Source: DASYQD01 sp036005845
Lineage (GTDB): Bacteria > Acidobacteriota > Thermoanaerobaculia > Multivoradales > JAIOJS01
NCBI GenBank assembly: GCA_036005845.1
Contig: DASYQD010000055.1
Coordinates: forward strand, 1 to 64,000
Length of the DNA: 64,000 nt
Direction of reading: 5' to 3'
Shown here one piece after another: positions 15,735 to 23,584 of this stretch. Positions within the stretch are counted from its first letter, which is position 1; each line of letters begins with the position of its first letter. Both the position numbers and the translations under genes were made by a program. The notes beneath the pieces are model-generated. The model was not told the DNA's origin and ran no database searches. It saw nothing but the letters and a program-made list of their open reading frames with translations.

Positions 15735-17297
15735 ATGAGCGATCCGCACCGTCCAACTGATGATCCGGCGCAGCGCCCGGCGTGGCTGCAGCACCCCGAT
15801 CTCGCTGCCGCCCGTCTTGGCGGTACCCTCCTCTGGGCCAACGACGACTTCTTCGCCGAGAAGGAGAATCTGCTCAAGCCGGAAGCGCCCGTCTGGCGCG
15901 AGCACGAGTACACCGACCGCGGCAAGTGGATGGACGGCTGGGAGAGCCGCCGGCGGCGCACGCCGGGCCACGACTCGTGCATCGTCGAGCTCGGCCTGCC
16001 GGGCGTGCTGCGCGGCGTCGTCGTCGACACCGCGTTCTTCCGCGGCAACTACCCCGAGCACTGCTCGCTCGAGGCGTGCGCCGCCGACGGATCGCCGAGC
16101 CTCGACGAGCTGCAGGGCGCGAGCACCGAATGGGTGGAGGTGCTGCCCAAGTCGGCGCTGCGCGGCGACTCGCAGAACCTCTTCACGATCGACAGCCCCT
16201 ACAGGTTCACCCACCTGCGCTTCCACATCTACCCCGACGGCGGCGTGGCGCGGCTGCGCGTGCACGGCGAGGTGGTGCCCGACTGGCCGGCGATCCTCGC
16301 CGCGGCGGCCTCCAACGAGGGCGAGGTCGATCTCGTCGCCGTCGAGCACGGCGGCCGCTGGCTCGCCGCCAGCGACATGTTCTTCAGCGCGCCGCAGAAC
16401 TTGTTGATGCCCGGCCGCGGCGTGCGTATGGACGACGGTTGGGAGACGAAACGCCGCCGAGGGCCCGGCTTCGACTGGGTGGTGCTGCGCCTCGGCATCG
16501 CCGGCACGGTGCGCCGCGTCGAAGTGGACACCGCGCACTTCAAGGGTAACTACCCCGACAGCTGCTCGGTCGAGGTCAGCGCCGCGCCCGACGGTGCGAG
16601 CGACGCCGAGTGGAAGGAGTGGGGCTGGCGCGAGGTGCTGCCGCGCACCAAGCTGCAAGCCGACGCGCAACACATCTTCGACGCTGCTGAGGCGCCGCCC
16701 GCCACCCACGGCCGCATCAACATCTACCCCGACGGCGGCGTGAGCCGGCTGCGCCTGTGGGGAGTGCCGAGCGCCGAAGGCCGCCGCGCCGAGGGACTGC
16801 GCCGCCTCAACGCGCTGCTGCCGCGGCAGGCGAAGAGCGCTTTCCTCGACTGCTGCGGCTCGCCCGCCTGGGCGCGGGCGATGAACGAGCGGCGACCGTT
16901 TGCCAGCGCCGGCGAGCTCTTCGCCGCCGCCGACACGCTCTGGCAGGCAGCCGGCCGTGACGAGTGGCTCACCGCGTTCAAGAGCCACCCCGAGATCGGC
17001 GAGCGCAAGGCCGAGCAGACGCAATCGAGCGCGGCGAGCGGCTGGTCGGCGGCCGAGCAGGCGGGGACGCGCGATGCCGGCGAGGCGACGCGCGACGCGC
17101 TCGCCGCCGCCAACCGCTCCTACCGCGAGCGCTTCGGCCACATCTTCATCGTCTGCGCCACCGGCAAGAGCGCAGAGGAGATGCTGGCGCTCTGCGAGGC
17201 GCGCCTCGCGAACCCGCACGAGCGTGAGCTCGAGGTGGCCGCCGAAGAGCAGTGCAAGATCACGCGGCTGAGGCTCGAGAAGCTGCTCGCGCTCTGA
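15735..17297 (+). CDS. Fused allantoicase and OHCU decarboxylase
   Basis: Residues about 20-345 are allantoicase, which splits allantoate into ureidoglycolate and urea. It has the family's two similar halves: DGWESRRRR...NYPEHCSLEA...IYPDGGVARLR and again DGWETKRRR...NYPDSCSVEV...IYPDGGVSRLR. Residues about 350-520 are a UraD-type OHCU decarboxylase, which makes S-allantoin: LLPRQAKSAFLDCCGSPAWA, the catalytic His in FKSHPEIGE, and FIVCATGKSAEEM. One 520-residue chain therefore supplies the steps before and after allantoinase. The length is the sum of both families with almost no linker. ATG 15735 begins just before the conserved region. Confidence 0.92.
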   Translation: MSDPHRPTDDPAQRPAWLQHPDLAAARLGGTLLWANDDFFAEKENLLKPEAPVWREHEYTDRGKWMDGWESRRRRTPGHDSCIVELGLPGVLRGVVVDTAFFRGNYPEHCSLEACAADGSPSLDELQGASTEWVEVLPKSALRGDSQNLFTIDSPYRFTHLRFHIYPDGGVARLRVHGEVVPDWPAILAAAASNEGEVDLVAVEHGGRWLAASDMFFSAPQNLLMPGRGVRMDDGWETKRRRGPGFDWVVLRLGIAGTVRRVEVDTAHFKGNYPDSCSVEVSAAPDGASDAEWKEWGWREVLPRTKLQADAQHIFDAAEAPPATHGRINIYPDGGVSRLRLWGVPSAEGRRAEGLRRLNALLPRQAKSAFLDCCGSPAWARAMNERRPFASAGELFAAADTLWQAAGRDEWLTAFKSHPEIGERKAEQTQSSAASGWSAAEQAGTRDAGEATRDALAAANRSYRERFGHIFIVCATGKSAEEMLALCEARLANPHERELEVAAEEQCKITRLRLEKLLAL

Positions 17298-17377
17298 GCG
17301 GCGCACTAGCGTCGCGCGCGCGGGCCTCGTGAGCCGCAAGCGCGATATCGTCGCGGCACCCAAGCGGCTCGCAAGCC

Positions 17378-17719
17378 ATGAGCGGTCTCAGCACCCACGT
17401 CCTCGACACCGCCATCGGCCGCCCGGCGGCCGGCATCAACGTGCGCCTCGAAGTCGAAGACGGCGCCGGCTGGCGCGAGCTCGCCGCGCACTCCACCAAC
17501 GCCGACGGCCGCGTGGCGCAGCTCCTGCCCGCGGGCACGGCGCTCGCGGCGGCGACGTACCGCCTCACCTTCGACGTCGGCCCCTACCACGCAGCGCACG
17601 GCGGCGCCGGCTTCTACCCGCACGTCACCATCGCCTTCACCGTCCGCGATGCCACGCAGCACCATCACGTGCCGCTGCTGCTGAGCCCGTTCGCCTACTC
17701 GACCTACCGCGGAAGCTGA
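17378..17719 (+). CDS. uraH: 5-hydroxyisourate hydrolase (transthyretin-like)
   Basis: Hydrolyses 5-hydroxyisourate, the product of urate oxidation, to OHCU. The 113-residue protein has the family hallmarks: LSTHVLDTAIGRPA at the N-terminus, GRVAQLLP and GFYPHVTIAF in the middle, HHHVPLLLSPF, and the diagnostic C-terminal tetrapeptide YRGS. Active-site His, Arg and the YRGS arginine are all visible. It has no signal peptide, so it acts in the cytoplasm. It lies 17 bp upstream of the membrane urate hydroxylase gene, its direct pathway predecessor. Confidence 0.95.
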   Translation: MSGLSTHVLDTAIGRPAAGINVRLEVEDGAGWRELAAHSTNADGRVAQLLPAGTALAAATYRLTFDVGPYHAAHGGAGFYPHVTIAFTVRDATQHHHVPLLLSPFAYSTYRGS

Positions 17720-17736
17720 CGAGGAGATCTCGCCGC

Positions 17737-18543
17737 ATGGACTTCGACTGGAGGACGTGGCTCACGCTCGCCGCCCGCTGGGTGCACATCTTCGCCAGCA
17801 TCCTGTGGGTGGGCACCACCTACTACTTCACCTGGCTCGACGGCCGCTTCGGCGAAGCCGAGAAGGCCGGCAAGAAGGACCACCAGGTCTGGATGGTGCA
17901 CAGCGGCGGCTTCTACCGGGTCGACAAGACGAAGGCGTTCGACACCGGCCAGACGCTGCACTGGTTCCGCTGGGAGGCGGCGCTGACGTGGCTCTCGGGG
18001 ATGGTGCTGCTGGCGCTCGTCTACTGGTTCGGCGGCACGATGGTCGACACCACGGTCGCCGACATCGAGACGTGGAAGGCGGTCGCCATCGGCGCCGCGG
18101 TCGTCTTCCTCGGTTGGGCCGTCTACGACGGCATGATGAAGTCGCCCCTCGGCAAGTCCGAGAAAGCGGCGGCCATCGTCGGCTTCGCGCTCATCGCCGC
18201 GCTCGCCTTCACCCTCTCGCGCTGGCTCTCCGGACGCGCCGTCTACATCCACGTCGGCGCGCTCTTCGGCACCATCATGGCCAACAACGTCTGGATGCGC
18301 ATCCTCCCCGCGCAGCGGAAGATGGTGGCCGCGATCCAGGCCGGCACCACGCCCGACGCCGCCCTCGGCGCCAGCGCCAAGCTGCGCAGCAAGCAGAACA
18401 CCTTCCTCGCTGTACCCGTGGTCTTCCTGATGACGAGCAACCACTTCCCGACGATCACCTACGGCAGCCGCTACGGCTGGGTGGTGCTCTGCGTCATGGT
18501 GCTCTTCGGCTGGGCGGCGGCGAGCTGGATCCGCCGCGCCTAG
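17737..18543 (+). CDS. puuD: Membrane urate hydroxylase PuuD, without the cytochrome c domain
   Basis: Oxidises urate to 5-hydroxyisourate, replacing soluble uricase. The 268-residue protein has about seven membrane segments (roughly 14-32, 80-98, 111-130, 140-160, 165-184, 222-240 and 246-264) and family features: an early WVHIFASILWVGTTYYFTWLD, HSGGFYRVDK, TLHWFRWEAALTWLSG, and SNHFPTI. PuuD proteins commonly carry a C-terminal cytochrome c domain of about 100 residues; here the chain ends at WIRRA and no CxxCH is present anywhere, so electrons must leave by another carrier. ATG 17737 has GAGGAG nine bases upstream. It is the last gene of the purine cluster. Confidence 0.88.
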   Translation: MDFDWRTWLTLAARWVHIFASILWVGTTYYFTWLDGRFGEAEKAGKKDHQVWMVHSGGFYRVDKTKAFDTGQTLHWFRWEAALTWLSGMVLLALVYWFGGTMVDTTVADIETWKAVAIGAAVVFLGWAVYDGMMKSPLGKSEKAAAIVGFALIAALAFTLSRWLSGRAVYIHVGALFGTIMANNVWMRILPAQRKMVAAIQAGTTPDAALGASAKLRSKQNTFLAVPVVFLMTSNHFPTITYGSRYGWVVLCVMVLFGWAAASWIRRA

Positions 18544-18632
18544 CCGCGCCTCGAGCGCCTGCAAGGAATCGTGCCGGCTTTCCGATTGGAGAGCCGGAGG
18601 GCGACTCCCATGCCATCATGGAGGTGCGACCG

Positions 18633-19202
18633 ATGGAGCACAGCGTGGCGACGACCGCGGCCAAGCTCACCTACGAAGATTTCGTCGGCTTCCCCAACGA
18701 CGGGTTGCGGCACGAGATCCTCGACGGAGAGCACTACGTGAGCCCGTCGCCGAACCCGCGTCATCAAACTGTCCTGCTGAACCTGTACCGCGCGCTCGAC
18801 GCCTTCATCCACCCGCGGCGGTTGGGGCGCCTATTCTGTGTGGCGATCGACGTCTTGCTCGCCGAGCATGACGTCGTGGTGCCGGACTTGCTTTTCGTGC
18901 GCTCCGAGCGCATGGGGATCTTTACGGCTGCCAACTGCCAGGGCGCGCCCGACCTCCTCGTCGAGGTGCTCTCGCCGTCCGGCCGTAAGCGCGACGAGGT
19001 GATCAAGCGCGACCGCTACGAGAAGACCGGCGTCGCCGAGTACTGGCTGGTCGATCCCGACGCGGAGACGGTGAAAGTATTCCGCCGCGACGGCGAACGC
19101 TACGGCCGGCCGGAGCTGCTGTCGCTGCATCAGGGCGATTCGTTGACGACGGCGCTGCTGCCCGACCTCGTCATTCCGCTCGCAGCGGTCTTCGAGGAGT
19201 AG
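18633..19202 (+). CDS. Uma2-family (DUF820) PD-(D/E)XK endonuclease-like protein
   Basis: The 189-residue product matches the Uma2 family: LTYEDFVGFPNDGLRHEILDG at the N-terminus, SPNPRHQTVLLNL, the acidic pair VVVPDLLFV, then PDLLVEVLSPSGRKRD holding the E-V core with Asp before it, and KTGVAEYWLVDP. The fold is that of PD-(D/E)XK nucleases, but the cellular role of the family is unknown; it is common and often multicopy in cyanobacteria and other environmental bacteria. ATG 18633 was chosen over 18618 because GGAGGTG lies six bases upstream of it. It follows puuD by 90 bp and probably has its own expression. Confidence 0.85.
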   Translation: MEHSVATTAAKLTYEDFVGFPNDGLRHEILDGEHYVSPSPNPRHQTVLLNLYRALDAFIHPRRLGRLFCVAIDVLLAEHDVVVPDLLFVRSERMGIFTAANCQGAPDLLVEVLSPSGRKRDEVIKRDRYEKTGVAEYWLVDPDAETVKVFRRDGERYGRPELLSLHQGDSLTTALLPDLVIPLAAVFEE

Positions 19203-19272
19203 CCGCCGAGGCGTCCCCGACGCGTGAACGTTGCGGCCGCCTGACCGGCGCCGCCTCCGAAGGCTCGGACCC

Positions 19273-20223
19273 TCAGTGCGCGGCGGCGACCGAGGTGCCG
19301 TCGAGGAACGGCAGCAGCTCGGCGAGCAGCTCGCGCGGGCGTTCCTCCATCGGCGAGTGGCCGCAGTCGGGGATCACCGCCAGCCGCGCGTCGGGCAGAC
19401 CGGCGGCCATCCGCTCGCCGTTGGGGAGCGGGGTCAGCTCGTCGTCGCGGCCCCAGACGAGCAGCGCGGGCACGCGGATCTTCGCGAGATCGACCTCCGG
19501 CGACGGCGCGCCGTTCTTCGCCATCAGGCCGTAGTAGGCGTCGTCGATGCCCTCGATGCGCAGGCGATCGAGGTAGGCGCGCGCCACCTCGGGCGTCGCC
19601 AGCGTGTCGTCGCCGTACGCGGCGCGCAGGCTCTTCTGGACGTAGCCGGGCCGCATCGCCACCGTGCGCAGGTAGAGGAAGGTGAGCGCGCGAAGGTTGG
19701 CCGCGCGCGAGCGCCGCGTAGCGCTGTAGCGCGGCAGCGTCGAGTCGAGGAGCGCCATCGAGCGCACGCGCTCCGGGTGGTGCGCCGTGATCCACAGCAC
19801 GAGGCCGCCGCCGTAGGAGTGGCCGATGAAGTGCGCGCGGGGCATGCCGAGCCGGTCCAGCACGCCGAGCACGAGCCGCATCTGGCCGTCGATGGTGTAG
19901 GCGGCCGGATCGCGCAGCCGCTCGGTGTAGCCGAATCCGTTGAGGTCGACGGCGATGACGCGGTAGCGCGCCGCGAGCTCCGGCACCACCAGGCGCCACG
20001 TGTAGGTCGATTCGCCGAAGCCGTGGAGCAGCACCACCGGCTCGCCGGCGCCGGACTGTTCCACGTGCACGGCTTGGCCGCCGACGTCGACGAGGTCGGC
20101 GGCGGGAAGGCGGGCGCGAACGGCGCTCCACGGCTGCATCGACACGCAGCCGCCCAGTGCGAGCGCCGCGGCGAGGGCGAGGCCCGAGGCAAGGCCGACT
20201 GCGAGGCGGAGCCGGGTGCGCAT
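19273..20223 (-). CDS. Lipoprotein alpha/beta hydrolase
   Basis: The 316-residue product begins with a lipoprotein signal (MRTRLRLAVGLASGLALAAA, lipobox ALGGC), so it should be anchored to a membrane facing the periplasm. The rest is an alpha/beta hydrolase: oxyanion strand VVLLHGFGES, nucleophile elbow GHSYGGG, acid in VWGRDDELTPL and the catalytic His in PDCGHSPM. Ser, Asp and His are therefore all present. The substrate is unknown; the pattern is that of esterases, haloperoxidases and epoxide hydrolases in general. ATG 20223 fits the lipoprotein signal; a GTG at 20250 would add nine residues. It is divergent from the DUF2277 gene. Confidence 0.85.
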   Translation of the reverse strand: MRTRLRLAVGLASGLALAAALALGGCVSMQPWSAVRARLPAADLVDVGGQAVHVEQSGAGEPVVLLHGFGESTYTWRLVVPELAARYRVIAVDLNGFGYTERLRDPAAYTIDGQMRLVLGVLDRLGMPRAHFIGHSYGGGLVLWITAHHPERVRSMALLDSTLPRYSATRRSRAANLRALTFLYLRTVAMRPGYVQKSLRAAYGDDTLATPEVARAYLDRLRIEGIDDAYYGLMAKNGAPSPEVDLAKIRVPALLVWGRDDELTPLPNGERMAAGLPDARLAVIPDCGHSPMEERPRELLAELLPFLDGTSVAAAH

Positions 20224-20290
20224 CACCGCACGATACGCGAGCGACGGCACTGCTGGATGAGCGCGCCGTCGACCTCGATACGCCGGACGC

Positions 20291-20296
20291 TACAAT
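20291..20296 (+). promoter_or_regulatory. -10 element (TACAAT) of the DUF2277 gene
   Basis: TACAAT is followed by seven bases and ATG 20304, which predicts a leaderless message. A TCGACC at 20269-20274, 16 bases upstream, is a possible -35 box. Confidence 0.5.
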
Positions 20297-20303
20297 TCGC
20301 GCC

Positions 20304-20567
20304 ATGTGCAGGAACATCAAGCGGCTCCACAACGTCGATCCGCCGGTCGTCTCGGGCGAAGCGCGCAACGCGGCGCTGCAGTACGTGCGCAAGATCGCCG
20401 GCACCACCAAGCCGGCGCAGGACAACGTCGAGGCGTTCGACCGCGCCGTCGACGAGATCGCCGCCGCCAGCGAGCGGCTGCTCGCCTCGCTGGTGGCGCA
20501 CGCGCCGCCGCAGGACCGCGAGGCAGCGGCGGCCAAGGCGCGCGAGCGCTACCAGGCGCGGGCCTGA
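20304..20567 (+). CDS. DUF2277 family small protein
   Basis: The 87-residue protein begins MCRNIKRLHNVDPP, the signature start of DUF2277, and continues AALQYVRKIAGTTKPAQ and a helical DRAVDEIAAASERLLASLV segment, ending in an Arg/Ala-rich helix. The family is found in many soil bacteria and has no established function. It has no signal peptide or membrane segment. The acetyltransferase gene begins within about 12 bases of its stop, so they are probably co-transcribed. Confidence 0.9.
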   Translation: MCRNIKRLHNVDPPVVSGEARNAALQYVRKIAGTTKPAQDNVEAFDRAVDEIAAASERLLASLVAHAPPQDREAAAAKARERYQARA

Positions 20568-20578
20568 GCGCCGCCGCG

Positions 20579-21328
20579 GTGGAGGCCGAGCTGGAACGGG
20601 CGGATGCCGAAGTTGCGGCGTTCTTCGCCGGGTACGCGACGCTGCGCGCCATCGTCGAGGCGGGCGTCGAGGGTCGACAGGGCACCATCGTGCGCGACGG
20701 CGACGCCGCACGACTGAGTCTCGGCTGCTATCACGTCTTCGGCGGCGACCCTGCTTCGCCTGGCGCGCGGCGGCTCGTCGAGAGCGCGACCGGGCCGCGT
20801 GAGCTGATCTACGGCAACGACGCCGCGTGGCGGGCGCGCATTCTCCAGGTGTTCGGCGAGCGCGTGTTCGACAGACCGATGGAGGAGTTCGACCCGTCGG
20901 CGCTCGACGACGCGTCGCTCGCCGCCGTCGAGCAGATCCTGCCGCCGGAGCTCGCTTTGCGGCGCCTCGACGCCGACCTCGCCGCTCAGCTCGACGCCGA
21001 GCTCGAGCCGCACGGCCTGCAGGTCTTCCCCTCGCCGTGGGCGCTCGCCGAGGAGGGGCTCGGCATCGGCATCGTGCAAGGGCACCGACTCGCCTGCGCC
21101 GCGACCTCCTACACGCGCTCCTCGCGCTACGTCGAGGTGGCGATCGCCACGCGGCCGGCCTTCCGCGGCTGCGGTCTCGCCGCCGTCGCCGCCGCTGCGT
21201 TGCTCCGCGAGTGCCTGCGGCGCGGCCTCGAGCCCTGCTGGAGCGCCTCCAACCCGGTCTCGAAACGCCTCGCCCTCCGTCTCGGCTACCGTCCCGCCGG
21301 CACTTGCGAGGTGCTCTACCTGCGTTGA
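20579..21328 (+). CDS. GNAT-type acetyltransferase
   Basis: The C-terminal half of this 249-residue protein (about residues 130-249) has the GNAT acetyl-CoA core: ACAATSYTRSSRYVEVAIAT (strands 2-4), the pyrophosphate loop RPAFRGCGLAAVAAAAL, and SNPVSKRLALRLGYRPAG in the last helix and strand. The N-terminal half (VEAELERADAEVAAFFAGY) is a helical extension seen in the longer GNAT_acetyltran group. The acceptor is unknown. GTG 20579 is the best start; a CTG at 20564 would overlap the DUF2277 stop. Confidence 0.8.
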   Translation: MEAELERADAEVAAFFAGYATLRAIVEAGVEGRQGTIVRDGDAARLSLGCYHVFGGDPASPGARRLVESATGPRELIYGNDAAWRARILQVFGERVFDRPMEEFDPSALDDASLAAVEQILPPELALRRLDADLAAQLDAELEPHGLQVFPSPWALAEEGLGIGIVQGHRLACAATSYTRSSRYVEVAIATRPAFRGCGLAAVAAAALLRECLRRGLEPCWSASNPVSKRLALRLGYRPAGTCEVLYLR

Positions 21329-21369
21329 GCCGATGCAAGCGCACGGGCGGGCAGCAGCAGCGACGGGTT

Positions 21370-21375
21370 TACACT
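21370..21375 (+). promoter_or_regulatory. -10 element (TACACT) of the mntA-hepT module
   Basis: TACACT is followed by six bases and GTG 21382, again predicting a leaderless transcript. Confidence 0.45.
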
Positions 21376-21381
21376 GGAGCC

Positions 21382-21669
21382 GTGAGAGACCGCGTCCTCG
21401 ACCAGCACCGCGCGGCGATCCTCCGCGTGGCGTCGGCTCATGGCGCGAGCAACGTCCGTGTGTTCGGCTCTCGCGCGCGCGGCGAAGGCGACGAGGCGAG
21501 TGACCTCGACATCCTCGTCGCGCTCGAGCACGGCCGCACGCTGCTCGACCTCGTCCGCCTCAAGCGGGAGCTCGAGGAGCTCACGCGCTGTGCGGTGGAC
21601 ATCGTCACCGACAATGGCCTCTCGCCCGTCCTGCGCGAACAGATCCTCGCCCAGGCCATCGCTCTTTGA
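21382..21669 (+). CDS. mntA: MntA-type minimal nucleotidyltransferase antitoxin
   Basis: The 95-residue protein has the minimal nucleotidyltransferase motif VFGSRARGEGDEASDLDILV: the GS pair followed by D-x-D metal ligands, plus the third Asp in AVDIVT. In MntA-HepT systems this enzyme adds AMP to the HepT toxin and so silences it. The start is GTG 21382. Its TGA overlaps the TTG start of the HEPN gene by three bases, the usual arrangement of this two-gene module. Confidence 0.9.
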   Translation: MRDRVLDQHRAAILRVASAHGASNVRVFGSRARGEGDEASDLDILVALEHGRTLLDLVRLKRELEELTRCAVDIVTDNGLSPVLREQILAQAIAL

Positions 21670-21998
21670 CCGCCGACCGCGACTACTTGCGCCATATCCT
21701 CGGCGCGATAGAGCGAATCGAGCGCTATACCGGCGTGGGCAAGGATGCATTCTTCGCGGAAACGCACTGGCAGGACGCCGCGATCCTGCAGCTGGCAATC
21801 ATCGGCGAGGCTGTGAAGCACCTCGCCACCGAGACCCGCAACCGGATGCCGGCCATTCCTTGGAAGGACATCGCAGGGATGCGCGACTTCCTGATCCACG
21901 ACTACTTCGGCGTTGATCTCGAAACGGTGTGGGAGACCACGCAGATCGACGTGCCGGTGCTGCGCCGGGCGATCGAGCATCTCTTCGGCAGCGAGTGA
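21666..21998 (+). CDS. hepT: HepT-like HEPN ribonuclease toxin (DUF86)
   Basis: The 110-residue helical protein contains the HEPN RNase motif R-x4-H-x-Y as RDFLIHDY (about residues 77-84), and QLAIIGEAVKHL typical of HepT. It should be an RNase inhibited by AMP addition at the motif tyrosine by MntA. The start codon is TTG 21666, overlapping the mntA stop, so its synthesis depends on mntA translation. With an intact Arg, His and Tyr the module looks functional. Confidence 0.9.
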   Translation: MTADRDYLRHILGAIERIERYTGVGKDAFFAETHWQDAAILQLAIIGEAVKHLATETRNRMPAIPWKDIAGMRDFLIHDYFGVDLETVWETTQIDVPVLRRAIEHLFGSE

Positions 21999-22007
21999 TC
22001 GCGCCGC

Positions 22008-23465
22008 CTAAGGGAAGTAGCCGCGCGGCGCGCGCAGACGTTGGCCGTCGGCGGAGGCGATCTTGAGCGGGCGCCACTGGTCGGGGGTGCCGGGCTCGGA
22101 GCGGAAGACGAGCTGGTATTGCTGGCGCAGCTCCTGGGCGATCTTGGCGTAGACGCCGGCGAGCTCGCTCTCGCGCTGGATGAGGAACCAGGTGGCTCCG
22201 GTGTCTTCGGCGACGCGGGCGATGCGGCGCGCCTCGAGGCGGCCGACGCCGAACCTCATCCAGCGCGACAGCAGGCGGTTCTTGATCACCGGGTAGAGCG
22301 GCACGCCGGCATAGCGCGCGTAGTGGACGAGGTGGTCGAGCTCGAAACGGCTGCCCTGGTCGACGCCGTCGGTGAGCACGACGAGGGCGTGCCGGCCCGG
22401 CGTCTTCTGCAGCTCGAAGAGCATCTGGATGACGCTGTCGTAGAGGTGCGTCTGGCCGGCGGGCTTGCCGCGCTCGATGGCGGCGGCGACGGCGTTCCAG
22501 TCGTTGGTCCAGCCGGTGAGCCAGAACGGACGCTGGTTGAAGCCGACGACGGCGATGCGGTCCTGCGGCCGCAGCAGCTGCTGGGCGAACTGCCTCGCCG
22601 CGGCCTTCACCACCGGCAGCTCCTCGAGCATGCTCTCCGAGTAGTCGACGAGCAGGATGACGTGCAGCGGCTGATCGGCCGCGGGCACCAGCCCTTCGAT
22701 GGCGCGTTCGGCGTCGCCGTCCCAGAGCGTCACCGTGTCCGCGCGCAGCGGCGCCGCGCTCGTGCCGACGATCGACACCGGCACCTGCTGCAGCGTCACC
22801 TCCTCCGAGGCGTGCGCGGGATCGCCGAAGAGGAGGACGTCGTTGGCTTCCTGATCGCCCGCGCGTGCGACCGCGCGAGCGTAGACGGCGCCGGGAAAGC
22901 GCGCGGCGTCGACGGTGGCCGCGTAGGGCGGCTCCGTGGCGCTCGCGACCTTTTCCTCGCCCACGAAGAAGTCCACGGCACCGATGCGGACCTCGGCCGG
23001 ACGCAGGACGTTGGCGAAGAGGGTGACGCTGCCACTCGTGGGCCAGGCCGCCGGCCCCTGCAGCCGCGCGCGGAAGGGCGGCCGCGGGTCGTTGACGGTC
23101 ATCTCGTCCTCGCCGACGACCTTCCCCGCGCCGTCGTACCCCACCGCGCGCACGCGCAGGCGGCGCAGGTAGAAGCCGACGTTGAGCGACTGCGTCATCG
23201 TGCGCCCCGCGGCGGCACCGCTGGGCACGCCGTTGACGAAGAGCGCGAGGCGCTCGACCGGCGCGCTTGCCATTACCGGCACCTGCAGCGTGCCGGAGAC
23301 GAGACCGGCGGGCTTGACGGTGATGCGGACGGTGGGCTCTGCAGGCGCCGGCGTCTGCTGCGCCCGACCGGAGGCGGCGACGACGACGAGAGCGGCGAAC
23401 GCCAGAACGAAGCCACGGGTGACGCGGTTCTGCTGCACGTCAGAGGAAACAGCGAACGAGGGCAT
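22008..23465 (-). CDS. Secreted VWFA-domain protein, 'VWFA-related Acidobacterial' type
   Basis: The 485-residue protein has a signal peptide (hydrophobic stretch about residues 17-33, AxA near SGRAQQ), an Ig-like beta region (about 40-215) and a von Willebrand A domain (about 260-450). The metal-ion site is intact: DYSES in ILLVDYSESM, then LTDGVDQ further on. The layout (short lead region, VWFA, then ELRQQYQLVFR) is that of a group abundant in Acidobacteriota, which supports the taxonomic guess. It probably binds proteins in the periplasm or outside the cell; no substrate can be named. It is divergent from the histidine-rich gene. Confidence 0.85.
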   Translation of the reverse strand: MPSFAVSSDVQQNRVTRGFVLAFAALVVVAASGRAQQTPAPAEPTVRITVKPAGLVSGTLQVPVMASAPVERLALFVNGVPSGAAAGRTMTQSLNVGFYLRRLRVRAVGYDGAGKVVGEDEMTVNDPRPPFRARLQGPAAWPTSGSVTLFANVLRPAEVRIGAVDFFVGEEKVASATEPPYAATVDAARFPGAVYARAVARAGDQEANDVLLFGDPAHASEEVTLQQVPVSIVGTSAAPLRADTVTLWDGDAERAIEGLVPAADQPLHVILLVDYSESMLEELPVVKAAARQFAQQLLRPQDRIAVVGFNQRPFWLTGWTNDWNAVAAAIERGKPAGQTHLYDSVIQMLFELQKTPGRHALVVLTDGVDQGSRFELDHLVHYARYAGVPLYPVIKNRLLSRWMRFGVGRLEARRIARVAEDTGATWFLIQRESELAGVYAKIAQELRQQYQLVFRSEPGTPDQWRPLKIASADGQRLRAPRGYFP

Positions 23466-23584
23466 CGTTCTTCCGCGGCTGATTGCCGCCTGCTTTGCGC
23501 CTCGCTGGAACGTGCCTTGCTACCCCACACAGCGTGGCCGCGCTTCCCCAGGCCCACAGGCCGGCGGCCGCGAGGAGGTACGTC

